Source: Paraburkholderia susongensis (GTDB taxonomy: Bacteria; Pseudomonadota; Gammaproteobacteria; Burkholderiales; Burkholderiaceae). From it: a stretch of 64,000 nucleotides of DNA. Location of the stretch: assembly GCF_900177725.1 (NCBI RefSeq), contig NZ_FXAT01000003.1, forward strand, positions 310,001 to 374,000, in the 5' to 3' direction. Shown in pieces: positions 56,348 to 64,000 of the stretch (its first letter is position 1; every line of letters starts with the position of its first letter). A program made the position numbers and the translations under genes. The notes under the pieces were generated by a model. The model had not been told where the DNA came from. It ran no database searches and saw nothing but the letters and a program-made list of their open reading frames with translations.

Positions 56348-56943
56348 GCGAAACTCACTCGCTGCCGGTTGCGCAGCAGCAAACGTGGGATGCGTTGAAC
56401 GACACGGAGATTCTGCGCGCCTGCATCCCGGGCTGCGAAAGCATCGACCCCGATGGCGAGAACGCGTATCTGGTGGCGCTGAGCGCGGCGGTCGGCCCGG
56501 TCAAGGCGCGCTTCAAGGGGCGCATGCAATTGACCGACATCGATGCGCCGAACGCCTATACGATCGTCTTCGAAGGCCAGGGCGGCGCCGCCGGTTTCGC
56601 CAAGGGCAACGCGCACGTCACGCTCGAAGCCGACGGCGATGCCGCGACGACGCTCTCGTACACGGCGAACGCGCAGATCGGCGGCAAGCTCGCGCAGATC
56701 GGCTCGCGGCTCGTCGACGGCGCGGCGCGCAAGATTGCCGGAGAATTCTTCAAACGCTTCAGCGCCCAGTTCTCGGGCGACAATAACGAAGAAGCGGCGG
56801 ATGGCGACGCAGCGGTTGCGGCCGGGGCCGAAACCGGCGCCGCGAGCGCATCAACTGAATCGAACGAGGCCGCGGACGGCGAGTCCAGCGGCGAGGCAAC
56901 GAAAGGAAAGAAATCATGGACAGCGTGGATCTCGAAGTTCTGA
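56338..56943 (+). CDS. coxG: CoxG-like SRPBCC-domain protein
   Basis: A 201-residue protein: residues 1-150 form the CoxG (carbon monoxide dehydrogenase subunit G) START-like fold, with LPVAQQQTWDALNDTEILRACIPGCE and GQGGAAGFAKGNAHVTLEADGDAATTLSY. The tail is Ala/Glu-rich and then basic (KKSWTAWISKF), consistent with peripheral membrane attachment as reported for CoxG. It overlaps both neighbours, a sign of tight coupling. Confidence 0.9.
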   Translation: MELSETHSLPVAQQQTWDALNDTEILRACIPGCESIDPDGENAYLVALSAAVGPVKARFKGRMQLTDIDAPNAYTIVFEGQGGAAGFAKGNAHVTLEADGDAATTLSYTANAQIGGKLAQIGSRLVDGAARKIAGEFFKRFSAQFSGDNNEEAADGDAAVAAGAETGAASASTESNEAADGESSGEATKGKKSWTAWISKF

Positions 56944-57938
56944 AGTCCAGCGCCCGCTGGCTGCACGAAGGACATCGCGCGCTACTGGTGACAGTCGTGA
57001 AGACGTGGGGCTCGTCGCCGCGTCCCGAGGGCGCGATGCTCGCGGTGCGCGATGACGGACTCGTGGTGGGTTCGGTATCGGGCGGCTGTATCGAAGACGA
57101 TCTGATCGATCGCGTGCGGCAACGGGGCATCGAGCAGACACATCCGGAAGCGGTGAAGTACGGCATCACGGCGGAAGAAGCGCATCGCTTCGGTCTGCCG
57201 TGCGGCGGCACGATCCAGCTCGTGCTCGAACCGTTGACACAGCAAAGCGGCATTGCCGAGCTATGCCATACGGTGGAGAGCGGGCGGCTCGTCGCGCGCG
57301 AAGTCGACATGGTGAGCGGCGCGGTGCGGCTCGACGACGCGCTCGCCACCGACGGCGTGCATTTCGACGGCGAGCGTCTGCTGACGATTCACGGCCCGCG
57401 CTACCGCATGCTCGTGATCGGCGCGGGGCAGTTGTCGCGCTATCTGTGCAATATCGCGGTGGGGCTCGATTATCAGGTGACGGTGTGCGATCCGCGCGAG
57501 GAGTACACGGAGGAGTGGGACGTACCCGGCACGAAGATCGTGCGCACGATGCCGGACGACACCGTGATCGACATGAAGCTCGACGAGCGCTGCGCGGTGA
57601 TCGCGCTCACGCACGACCCGAAGCTCGACGACCTCGCGCTGATGGAAGCGTTGAAAACGCCGGCGTTTTACGTCGGCGCGCTCGGTTCGCGAAGGAACAA
57701 TCACGCGCGGCGCGAACGGCTCAAGGAGTTCGATCTGAACGAAGCCGAGCTGGCGCGTCTGCATGGACCAGTCGGCATTTATATCGGCAGCCGCACGCCG
57801 CCCGAGATCGCGGTCTCGATTCTCGCCGAGGTGACGGCGGCGAAGAACGGCGTATCGCTGCCTACGCTGCTGCAGGTCGAAGGCGCGAAGGCCGCGCGAG
57901 AAATTGCGGCGTCGGGCGGGGCCGCGTGTAGCGTATAG
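56916..57938 (+). CDS. XdhC/CoxF-family molybdenum cofactor maturation protein
   Basis: A 340-residue protein with an N-terminal XdhC_CoxI domain (LVTVVKTWGSSPRPEGAMLAVRDDGLVVGSVSGGCIEDDL) and a C-terminal Rossmann-like XdhC domain (VIGAGQLSRYLCNIAVGLDYQVTVCDPRE...IALTHDPKLDDLAL...VGALGSRRN). XdhC proteins bind Moco, promote its sulfuration and hand it to the hydroxylase, which fits the last gene of this operon. It overlaps coxG by 28 nt. Confidence 0.93.
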   Translation: MDSVDLEVLKSSARWLHEGHRALLVTVVKTWGSSPRPEGAMLAVRDDGLVVGSVSGGCIEDDLIDRVRQRGIEQTHPEAVKYGITAEEAHRFGLPCGGTIQLVLEPLTQQSGIAELCHTVESGRLVAREVDMVSGAVRLDDALATDGVHFDGERLLTIHGPRYRMLVIGAGQLSRYLCNIAVGLDYQVTVCDPREEYTEEWDVPGTKIVRTMPDDTVIDMKLDERCAVIALTHDPKLDDLALMEALKTPAFYVGALGSRRNNHARRERLKEFDLNEAELARLHGPVGIYIGSRTPPEIAVSILAEVTAAKNGVSLPTLLQVEGAKAAREIAASGGAACSV

Positions 57939-57971
57939 CGCTCCGGATGCAACGCGGCGGGCGCGGCGTGG

Positions 57972-58712
57972 TTACATCAACCCGCAAACCACCGCCGCGA
58001 GCACCGACCCGCCCACGAGCATCACGCCCACGGTGCGGCGTTTATTCAGTTCGGTCCACAGCAGCACGCCGGTCAGCGAAAGCAGGATCAGACTACCCGC
58101 AAGCGTGTCGATCAGCAGCACCCAGCCGACGCTCAGGCCCACGCCTTTATGCAGGTTGTTCAGCGTCGCGAGAAACGTGTTGTGCGTGCGCTTCACCGAG
58201 ACGAAGCCGTTGCCGACCCAGTACTCCGCCTGCACGCCTTGCTTCGGTCCCATGATGCCGACCTGCCACAACTCCGGCTGGATCGTGCCGTGCTCGCCCC
58301 ACGCGACCGGATGCGCGGGCTCGCGCTTCGTGCGCCCAGGTTTACCGTCGATCTTCAGTTCGCCCTGCAGCCACTTCGCCATTTCCATCGGCGAGCGCCA
58401 TGGTTTCTGCGGCACCGCGATCTGCATTTCCTCGACCTGCGGCGCGCCCGTCGAAATCTTCAGCGGACCGCCGCGGTGGTTCAGCATGAAACCGGTGACA
58501 CCGAACATCAGACCCAGCACCGCGCCCCACAGACCGACCCAGCCATGTACCTTGCGCAGCCACTTGATGAAACTCGCGCGCCGCGAGCGCTGCCGGCGTG
58601 CCCCCTGCTCCGCGTCGTCCAGCAGCGGAAGAGCGCGCTGCGATGCATCGGCGGTATAGGGCATCTCGCCAGCGGCGGCAGGTTTGAAATCGGTCGACTC
58701 AGGCGCGTTCAC
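57972..58712 (-). CDS. PepSY-associated membrane protein
   Basis: From GTG 58712 (GGAG 6 nt upstream) the product is 246 residues. It has TM1 near residues 67-85 (WLRKVHGWVGLWGAVLGLMFGVTGFMLNHR), a periplasmic region and C-terminal TM helices (GWVLLIDTLAGSLILLSLTGVLLW and VGVMLVGGSVLAAVVCGLM). The KxHxxxG TM pattern with two-helix end is that of PepSY_TM proteins, often linked to siderophore or iron-reductase functions. A Fur-box-like site upstream supports iron control. Confidence 0.82.
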   Translation of the reverse strand: MNAPESTDFKPAAAGEMPYTADASQRALPLLDDAEQGARRQRSRRASFIKWLRKVHGWVGLWGAVLGLMFGVTGFMLNHRGGPLKISTGAPQVEEMQIAVPQKPWRSPMEMAKWLQGELKIDGKPGRTKREPAHPVAWGEHGTIQPELWQVGIMGPKQGVQAEYWVGNGFVSVKRTHNTFLATLNNLHKGVGLSVGWVLLIDTLAGSLILLSLTGVLLWTELNKRRTVGVMLVGGSVLAAVVCGLM

Positions 58713-58925
58713 AACGAACTCCAGACGCAGCGGGTTAAGCCGTTGCCGACGCGCGGGCGGCGCAAAGAGGATGCGCGCAACCCGCAACCGTATGGCAGCG
58801 GTGGAAAAAAATCCTTGGGGAATGAACCGGATCGCCCGACTTGGAGTTCAGGCGGTCCGGCCGAGAGGCTGGCTGGCAGTCACAGAGGAGGAGAAATGTG
58901 ACAGGAAGCTGGCGGCGCCTTTCAA

Positions 58926-58945
58926 TTGAGAATTGTTATCATTAC
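58926..58945 (-). promoter_or_regulatory. Fur-box-like site upstream of the PepSY membrane protein gene
   Basis: On the minus strand TGATAACAATTCTCA matches the Fur half-site consensus TGATAAT-N-ATTATCA at 12 of 14 positions. It lies about 215 bp upstream of the PepSY gene start, so either the promoter is distant or a leader is transcribed. Confidence 0.55.
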
Positions 58946-59022
58946 ACATTCAGGCGGTTTGCTCAATGCCGTCGTGCGCCGAACGGATAGAAGCGATCAA
59001 GGGCGCGACGCGCGCCGAGGTT

Positions 59023-60060
59023 TCAGACAGGCCAGAGCGGCCCTTCCTGCATCGCGCCGATCTGCTCGCGCATCTCCAGGATGCGATCTTCCCAATAGCG
59101 CTGAGTGTTGAACCACGGAAACGCGGCCGGAAACGCCGGATCGTCCCAGCGGCGCGCGAGCCACGCCTGGTAATGAATCAGGCGCAGCGTGCGCAACGCC
59201 TCGATCAGATAGAGTTCGCGTGTCTCGAAGTCGCAGAAATCCTCGTAACCGGCGAGCAGGTCGGCAAGTGCGCGCGACGCCTCGGCGCGCTCGCCCGGCA
59301 GCAGCAGCCAGAGGTCCTGAATCGCCGGGCCCATGCGGCTGTCGTCGAAGTCGACGAAATGCGGACCCGCGTCGGTCCACAACACGTTGCTCGGATGACA
59401 ATCGCCGTGCAAACGCAGCGCGCGAATTTCGCCGGCCCGCTCGAACGCGCGCGCGACGCCTTCGAGTGCAAGGTTCACGACGGTTTCCCACGCGGTGCGC
59501 AGGTCGTCGGGCACGAAGCGGTGAGTGAGCAGGAAGTCGCGCGGCTCGTAGCCGAACGTGTCGATATCGAGCGTGGGACGCTCGGCGTAGTTTTGCGTCT
59601 GCCCGATCGCGTGAATGCGGCCGATGAAGCGCCCCAGCCATTCGAGCGTATCGCGCCGGTCGAGATCGGGCGCGCGGCCGCCGCGCCGCTCGAAGACCGA
59701 GAAGCGAAAACCGTCGAAGGTATGAAGCGTGCGCCCGTCGAGCACGCGTGCAGGCACGGCCGGAATTTCGCGCTCGACGAGTTCCGCGACGAACGCGTGC
59801 TCTTCGAGGATCGCGGCATCACTCCAGCGCTCGGGGCGATAGAACTTCGCAACCACCGGCGGACCGTCTTCGACGCCCACCTGATACACGCGATTTTCGT
59901 AACTGTTGAGCGGCAGCAGGCGACCGTCGGTGCGCACGCCGGCCGTGGCGAGCACGCCGTCGAGTGCATCGAGCACGGTTTCCGGCGTGAGTCTGGCAAA
60001 CGGCACGGCGCTGTTCGCGCCGGCCTCGGGATCGGGAATGTCGGGAGTGGTGTCGTTCAT
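59023..60060 (-). CDS. srkA: Stress-response kinase A (SrkA/YihE-like)
   Basis: A 345-residue APH/choline-kinase-fold protein kinase: LNSYENRVYQVGVEDGPPVVAKFYRPERWS at the N-terminus, catalytic RLHGDCHPSNVLW (HGD at 218-220) and metal-binding FVDFDDSRMGP (237-240). This matches E. coli SrkA (YihE), a Ser/Thr kinase that protects against envelope-stress death. The start at 60060 fits the family length (about 330). Single gene. Confidence 0.92.
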   Translation of the reverse strand: MNDTTPDIPDPEAGANSAVPFARLTPETVLDALDGVLATAGVRTDGRLLPLNSYENRVYQVGVEDGPPVVAKFYRPERWSDAAILEEHAFVAELVEREIPAVPARVLDGRTLHTFDGFRFSVFERRGGRAPDLDRRDTLEWLGRFIGRIHAIGQTQNYAERPTLDIDTFGYEPRDFLLTHRFVPDDLRTAWETVVNLALEGVARAFERAGEIRALRLHGDCHPSNVLWTDAGPHFVDFDDSRMGPAIQDLWLLLPGERAEASRALADLLAGYEDFCDFETRELYLIEALRTLRLIHYQAWLARRWDDPAFPAAFPWFNTQRYWEDRILEMREQIGAMQEGPLWPV

Positions 60061-60230
60061 GCCCGCATTGTGCGCCGCGCCGCCGGTAAAGACGAGGCCG
60101 GCGATTCACACACGGATCAACCGTGCCTTACAGCACCACTACAACTGACGCACCAACGGGCACGCGCGTGCCGCTCGAAACTGCGATCGACTCGCGAGCC
60201 ACCGAGTACAACAGCCACAAGCCACAGCGT

Positions 60231-60443
60231 TCAATGCATCTGCGCGCCGGCCGGGCGCACGAGCTCACCCGTGTCGATCAGATCTTCGAGAAAAAAGGGT
60301 TCGGTATTCAGTTGCGGCGATGCGCCGGGTTCGCCGGCGTACCACGCCACCATCGCCATGTCGCCAAGGATGCGCATGACGATTCCGCGCGCGCCTTGCG
60401 GCACGGCGATATGCACCGATCGGACGATGGAACCGACTTGCAT
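60231..60443 (-). CDS. Small conserved-looking protein of unknown function
   Basis: A 70-residue protein without a signal peptide or membrane segment: MQVGSIVRSVHIAVPQGARG, then MRILGDMAMVAWYAGEPGAS and a C-terminal FLEDLIDTGELV. GGGGAAA lies just upstream of the ATG and codon use looks like that of neighbouring genes, so I judge it real. It resembles small SH3-like/KOW-like folds in pattern only; I do not assign a function. Confidence 0.65.
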   Translation of the reverse strand: MQVGSIVRSVHIAVPQGARGIVMRILGDMAMVAWYAGEPGASPQLNTEPFFLEDLIDTGELVRPAGAQMH

Positions 60444-60900
60444 GATATTTCCCCGTTTCCCCTTGCCGGCTTTATGATTTCACGCCGGTCGAGATGATGA
60501 TAAAAAGCGCCGCTTCGCCGCTAACGTTGCGTACGCACCTAATCTGCCGCGCGCATTGCGCGTGAGAGGCCTCGGGTCATTGTTGCCGTTTTGCAGTGCT
60601 TTGGGAAGCGCGAACCCATGGCTTTTCACCAGTCGTTTCGCCCTATTCCAATTACGCTGCGCACGGCCGATGATCTCGCCGTAAGACCTCGTAACGAAGA
60701 CCATCATAAACCCTGCGGGGAGGAGACATCAAAAACGTGCACTGCCCGGACGATCAGCCTGACAGGGGCGCAGCGCCGGTGCGCGCCCGTTTTCGCTGCA
60801 CCCGCTGCACGTCTTGCGCGCGCCGCGGCCATTGCGTTCGCCCCGCGCGCGGCGCGGCTGCCCGCCTCGCCTTAGCCCGCTTCATTCGTTCGCACTAGTC
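60444..60900. other. 457-bp gap upstream of the RND pump; nothing recognised
   Basis: No frame with support on either strand. It should hold the pump's promoter, but I see no good -35/-10 pair and no clear RBS before ATG 60901. Confidence 0.45.
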
Positions 60901-63900
60901 ATGTGGATCGTTCGCCTCGCCCTGCGGCGCCCCTATACGTTCGTCGTGCTGGCCCTGCTGCTGTTGATCGTCGGACCGTTGACGATTCTGCGCACGCCCA
61001 CCGACATCTTTCCGAACATCGACATCCCGGTGCTCTCGGTGATCTGGTCGTACAACGGCCTGCCCGCCGACGAGATGGAGCGGCGCATCGCGCTCAACTA
61101 CGAGCGCGGCTTGTCGGTCGCGGTCAACGACATCGAGCACACGGAATCGACGTCGCTGAACGGCATCTCGGTCATCAAGATCTTTTTCCAGCCGGGCGCG
61201 AATATCGACGAAGCGCTCGCCCAGGTCACCGCACTCTCGCAATCACAAGTGCGCTCGCTGCCGCCCGGCATCACGCCGCCGTTCATCCTGCGCTATAACG
61301 CGTCGACGGTGCCGATCTTGCGGCTCGCGTTGTCGTCCGCATCGCTGACCGAGCAGGAACTGTTCGACTTCGGCAACAACTTCCTGAAGACGCAACTCGC
61401 CACCGTGCCCGGTGCATCCGCGCCGTTGCCGTACGGCGGCAAGCAGCGGCAGATCATGGTCGATATCGATTCGCGCAAGCTGCAGGAGCGCAATCTTTCG
61501 CCGATGGACGTCGTCAACGCGGTCTCCGCACAGAATCTGATCCTGCCCTCGGGCACCGCGAAAATCGGCTCGACCGAGTACTCGGTGGAAATGAACGGCA
61601 GCCCCGATTCGCTCGCGGGTCTCAACAACATTCCGATTCGCACGACCGCGAACGGCACCGTGTATATCCGCGACGTCGCGCACGTGCGCGACGGTTTCCA
61701 GCCGCAGACCAACATCGTGCGCGTGAACGGCCAGCGCGCCGCGCTGCTCACGATCAACAAAAGCGGCAACACGTCCACACTCGATATCGTCGATCGCATC
61801 AAGACCATGATGCCGACGCTGCGCAATCTCGTGCCGCCGTCGCTCAATATCGACCCCGTCGCCGACCAGTCGCTGTTCGTGCGCGCCTCGGTGCAGGGCG
61901 TGCTGCGCGAAGCGCTGATCGCCGCGTGCCTGACCGCGCTGATGATCCTGCTGTTCCTCGGCAACTGGCGCGCGACGCTGATTATCGCGGTGTCGATTCC
62001 GCTCTCGATGATTACATCGATCATCGCGCTCTCCGCGCTCGGCCAGACGATCAACATCATGACGCTCGGCGGGCTCGCGCTCGCGGTCGGGATTCTCGTC
62101 GACGACGCGACCGTGGCGATCGAAAACATCAGCCATCAGCTCGAGCAGGGCAAGACGCTCGAGCAGGCGATTCTCGACGGCGCGCATCAGATCGCGATTC
62201 CGACGCTCGTGTCGACGCTGTCGATCTGCATCGTGTTCGTGCCGATGTTCCTGCTCACGGGCGTCGCGCACTATCTGTTCATCCCGCTTGCCGAAGCGGT
62301 GGTGTTCGCGATGCTCGCGTCGTATTTCTTCTCGCGCACGCTCGTGCCGACGCTCGCGAAATATCTGCTGCGCTTTCATCACAAGTCCGCGGATTCGCAT
62401 CACACGTCCGCGCCGACGCGCAATCCGTTCATGCGCGTGCACTATGCGTTCGAGCGCGGCTTTGCGCGTTTGCGCGAGCGTTACCGCATGTTCCTCGAAG
62501 CGCGCGTCGCGCGGCCGGGATGGTTCGTCACGCTGTTCCTCGTGTGCTGCTGCGCTTCGATGCTGTTGCTGCCGTTTATCGGCCGCGACTTTTTCCCGGC
62601 CGTCGATGCGGGCACGATCGCGCTGCACATGCGCGCGAAAACCGGCATGCGTGTCGAGGAAACCGCGGTGCTGACCGATCGCGTCGATACGCGCATCCGT
62701 CAGCTGATTCCGGCTGGCGAACTGCATTCGATCATCGACAACATCGGCCTGCCGGTGTCGGGCATCAACCTCTCGTACAGCAACACGGGCACGATCGGCA
62801 CCTCGGATTCGGACATCCTGATTACGCTGAACCCCGGTCATCATCCGAGCGCCGACTACGTGCACACGCTGCGGCGCACGCTCAGCGACGAATTCCCCGG
62901 CGTGCAGTTCGCGTTTCTACCCGCCGATATCGTGAGCCAGACGCTCAACTTCGGTATGCCGTCGCCGATCGACATCCAGATCGTGGGCCGTGAAGTGGCA
63001 GCGAACCGCGCATTCGCCGCGAAGCTGCTGAACCGTCTGCGCACGGTGCCGGGTCTTGCCGACGCGCGCATCCAGCAGCCCGCCGATCTGCCGCGTATCT
63101 TCATCGACGTCGATCGCACGCGCGCGCAGCAGGCGGGCTTCTCGCAGCGCGATATCGCGAGCGACCTGCTCATCACGCTGTCCGGCAGCCAGCAGACCAC
63201 GCCGACGTTCTGGCTCAATCCGCGCAACGGCGTGAGCTACAACGTCATCACGGAAGCACCGCAATACACGATCGATTCGCTGCAATCGCTCGCGAACATT
63301 CCGCTCAACGCAAACGGACGCAGCAACATTCTCGGCTCGCTCGCGACGATGCGCCGCGAAGCCGGCAACGCGGTGCTCACGCACTACAACGCGCAGACCA
63401 CGATCGATATTTACGGCACCGCCGATGGCCGCGATCTCGGCGGTGTCTCCGACGACATTCGCAAGATCATCGACGAATCGAAAGCCGAGCTGCCGCAAAG
63501 CTCGACCATCGAACTGCGCGGCCAGGTGCAGACGATGAACGATTCGTTCTCGGGTCTGCTCGCCGGTCTGCTGTTCGCGGTGCTGCTCGTGTATCTGCTG
63601 ATCGTCGTCAATTTCCAGTCGTGGCTCGATCCGTTCATCATCATCACCGCGCTGCCGGGCGCGCTCGCGGGCATCGTGTGGACACTGTTCCTCACGCACA
63701 CCACGCTGTCGATTCCCGCGCTCACGGGCGCGATTATGTGTATCGGCATCGCGACTGCAAACTCGATTCTCGTCATCAGCTTCGCGCGCGAACAACTGCT
63801 GCTGCACGGCGATGCGACGCGCGCCGCGATCGAAGCGGGCTTCACACGCTTCCGTCCGGTGCTGATGACGGCGCTCGCGATGGTGATCGGCATGGTGCCG

Positions 63901-64000
63901 ATGGCGATCGGTCTCGGCGAAGGCGGCGAGCAGAATGCGCCGCTCGGGCGCGCGGTGATCGGCGGTCTCACGGTCGGCACGATCGCCACGCTGATCTTCG
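60901..64000 (+). CDS. RND-family efflux transporter permease (partial, runs off right edge)
   Basis: The frame is open from ATG 60901 to the last base (1033 residues, C-terminus missing by perhaps 30-60). It is a tripartite-pump inner-membrane component of the HAE1-like group: TM1 (MWIVRLALRRPYTFVVLALLLLIVGPLTILRTPTDIFPNID), TM4 with GILVDDATVAIEN (Asp401, Asp402) and TM10 GIATANSILVISFAREQ. Two large periplasmic loops are present. The membrane-fusion partner is not upstream and may follow. In TM10 the Lys of AcrB (Lys940) is replaced by Ala953 in TANSIL, so proton relay may differ from AcrB. Confidence 0.93.
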   Translation, partial: MWIVRLALRRPYTFVVLALLLLIVGPLTILRTPTDIFPNIDIPVLSVIWSYNGLPADEMERRIALNYERGLSVAVNDIEHTESTSLNGISVIKIFFQPGANIDEALAQVTALSQSQVRSLPPGITPPFILRYNASTVPILRLALSSASLTEQELFDFGNNFLKTQLATVPGASAPLPYGGKQRQIMVDIDSRKLQERNLSPMDVVNAVSAQNLILPSGTAKIGSTEYSVEMNGSPDSLAGLNNIPIRTTANGTVYIRDVAHVRDGFQPQTNIVRVNGQRAALLTINKSGNTSTLDIVDRIKTMMPTLRNLVPPSLNIDPVADQSLFVRASVQGVLREALIAACLTALMILLFLGNWRATLIIAVSIPLSMITSIIALSALGQTINIMTLGGLALAVGILVDDATVAIENISHQLEQGKTLEQAILDGAHQIAIPTLVSTLSICIVFVPMFLLTGVAHYLFIPLAEAVVFAMLASYFFSRTLVPTLAKYLLRFHHKSADSHHTSAPTRNPFMRVHYAFERGFARLRERYRMFLEARVARPGWFVTLFLVCCCASMLLLPFIGRDFFPAVDAGTIALHMRAKTGMRVEETAVLTDRVDTRIRQLIPAGELHSIIDNIGLPVSGINLSYSNTGTIGTSDSDILITLNPGHHPSADYVHTLRRTLSDEFPGVQFAFLPADIVSQTLNFGMPSPIDIQIVGREVAANRAFAAKLLNRLRTVPGLADARIQQPADLPRIFIDVDRTRAQQAGFSQRDIASDLLITLSGSQQTTPTFWLNPRNGVSYNVITEAPQYTIDSLQSLANIPLNANGRSNILGSLATMRREAGNAVLTHYNAQTTIDIYGTADGRDLGGVSDDIRKIIDESKAELPQSSTIELRGQVQTMNDSFSGLLAGLLFAVLLVYLLIVVNFQSWLDPFIIITALPGALAGIVWTLFLTHTTLSIPALTGAIMCIGIATANSILVISFAREQLLLHGDATRAAIEAGFTRFRPVLMTALAMVIGMVPMAIGLGEGGEQNAPLGRAVIGGLTVGTIATLIF

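Noticed and set aside
61243..62865. 540-residue minus-strand open frame
   Set aside because: Antisense to the RND pump gene.

Overview
The window is high-GC, tightly packed betaproteobacterial chromosome. The gene families, the rsmI/yraN/diaA/dolP neighbourhood, the short H-NS-family protein and the intergenic GC-hairpin repeats all point to Burkholderia/Paraburkholderia. This is an inference from content; no marker gene was compared.

Accessory region (1-12073). Reading leftward on the minus strand, a small Xre-type HTH gene is translationally coupled to pglW (NERD plus two kinase-like domains). Then follow pglX (adenine-specific methyltransferase) and pglY (P-loop ATPase, cut by the left edge). 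This is the front half of a BREX type 2 (Pgl) phage-defence operon; pglZ, brxD and brxHI would lie beyond the left edge. The block abuts the 3' side of a tRNA-Ala(CGC) gene. A broken SMC/RecN-like ATPase tail and a pair of 12-bp direct repeats lie between, which looks like an integration hot spot with debris from earlier insertions.

Core region A (12074-35655). tRNA-Ala is followed by a cytochrome c/dolP/diaA operon, yraN, divergent rsmI, the lipoprotein RlpA, an MBL hydrolase coupled to a DnaQ-like exonuclease, an Lrp-type regulator, a CDF metal transporter, an H-NS-family protein, a frameshifted HugZ-like gene, an MFS carrier, a LivK-type binding protein, nitronate monooxygenase, a dienelactone hydrolase, an amidase, an MHS-type MFS carrier, HiPIP, an FAD oxidoreductase, a MoxR-type ATPase, a secreted protein with an Asn/Gly/Ala tail and an EEP-family hydrolase.

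Core region B (35662-49758). A sugar locus holds aldose epimerase, a LacI regulator and a YtfQ-YtfR-YtfT-YjfF-type ABC importer. Three copies of ATATTATTAGT mark likely LacI operators. Next come a secreted beta-propeller-like protein, ferredoxin-NADP reductase, a soluble histidine kinase with a NarL-type regulator, and an amino-acid permease.

Core region C (49759-64000). A molybdenum hydroxylase operon (small, large and medium subunits, then CoxD, CoxE, CoxG and XdhC-like maturation proteins) carries the AYRGAGR form II signature, so it is probably not a true CO dehydrogenase. Its 5' leader holds two tandem copies of a structured RNA-like hairpin with compensatory changes, the second ending just before the ribosome binding site. 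A PepSY membrane protein with an upstream Fur-box-like site, an SrkA-type kinase, a small conserved-looking protein and an RND efflux pump cut by the right edge complete the window.

The most interesting items are the BREX-2 island with its dual-kinase PglW and HTH leader gene, and the tandem hairpin leader of the Mo-hydroxylase operon.
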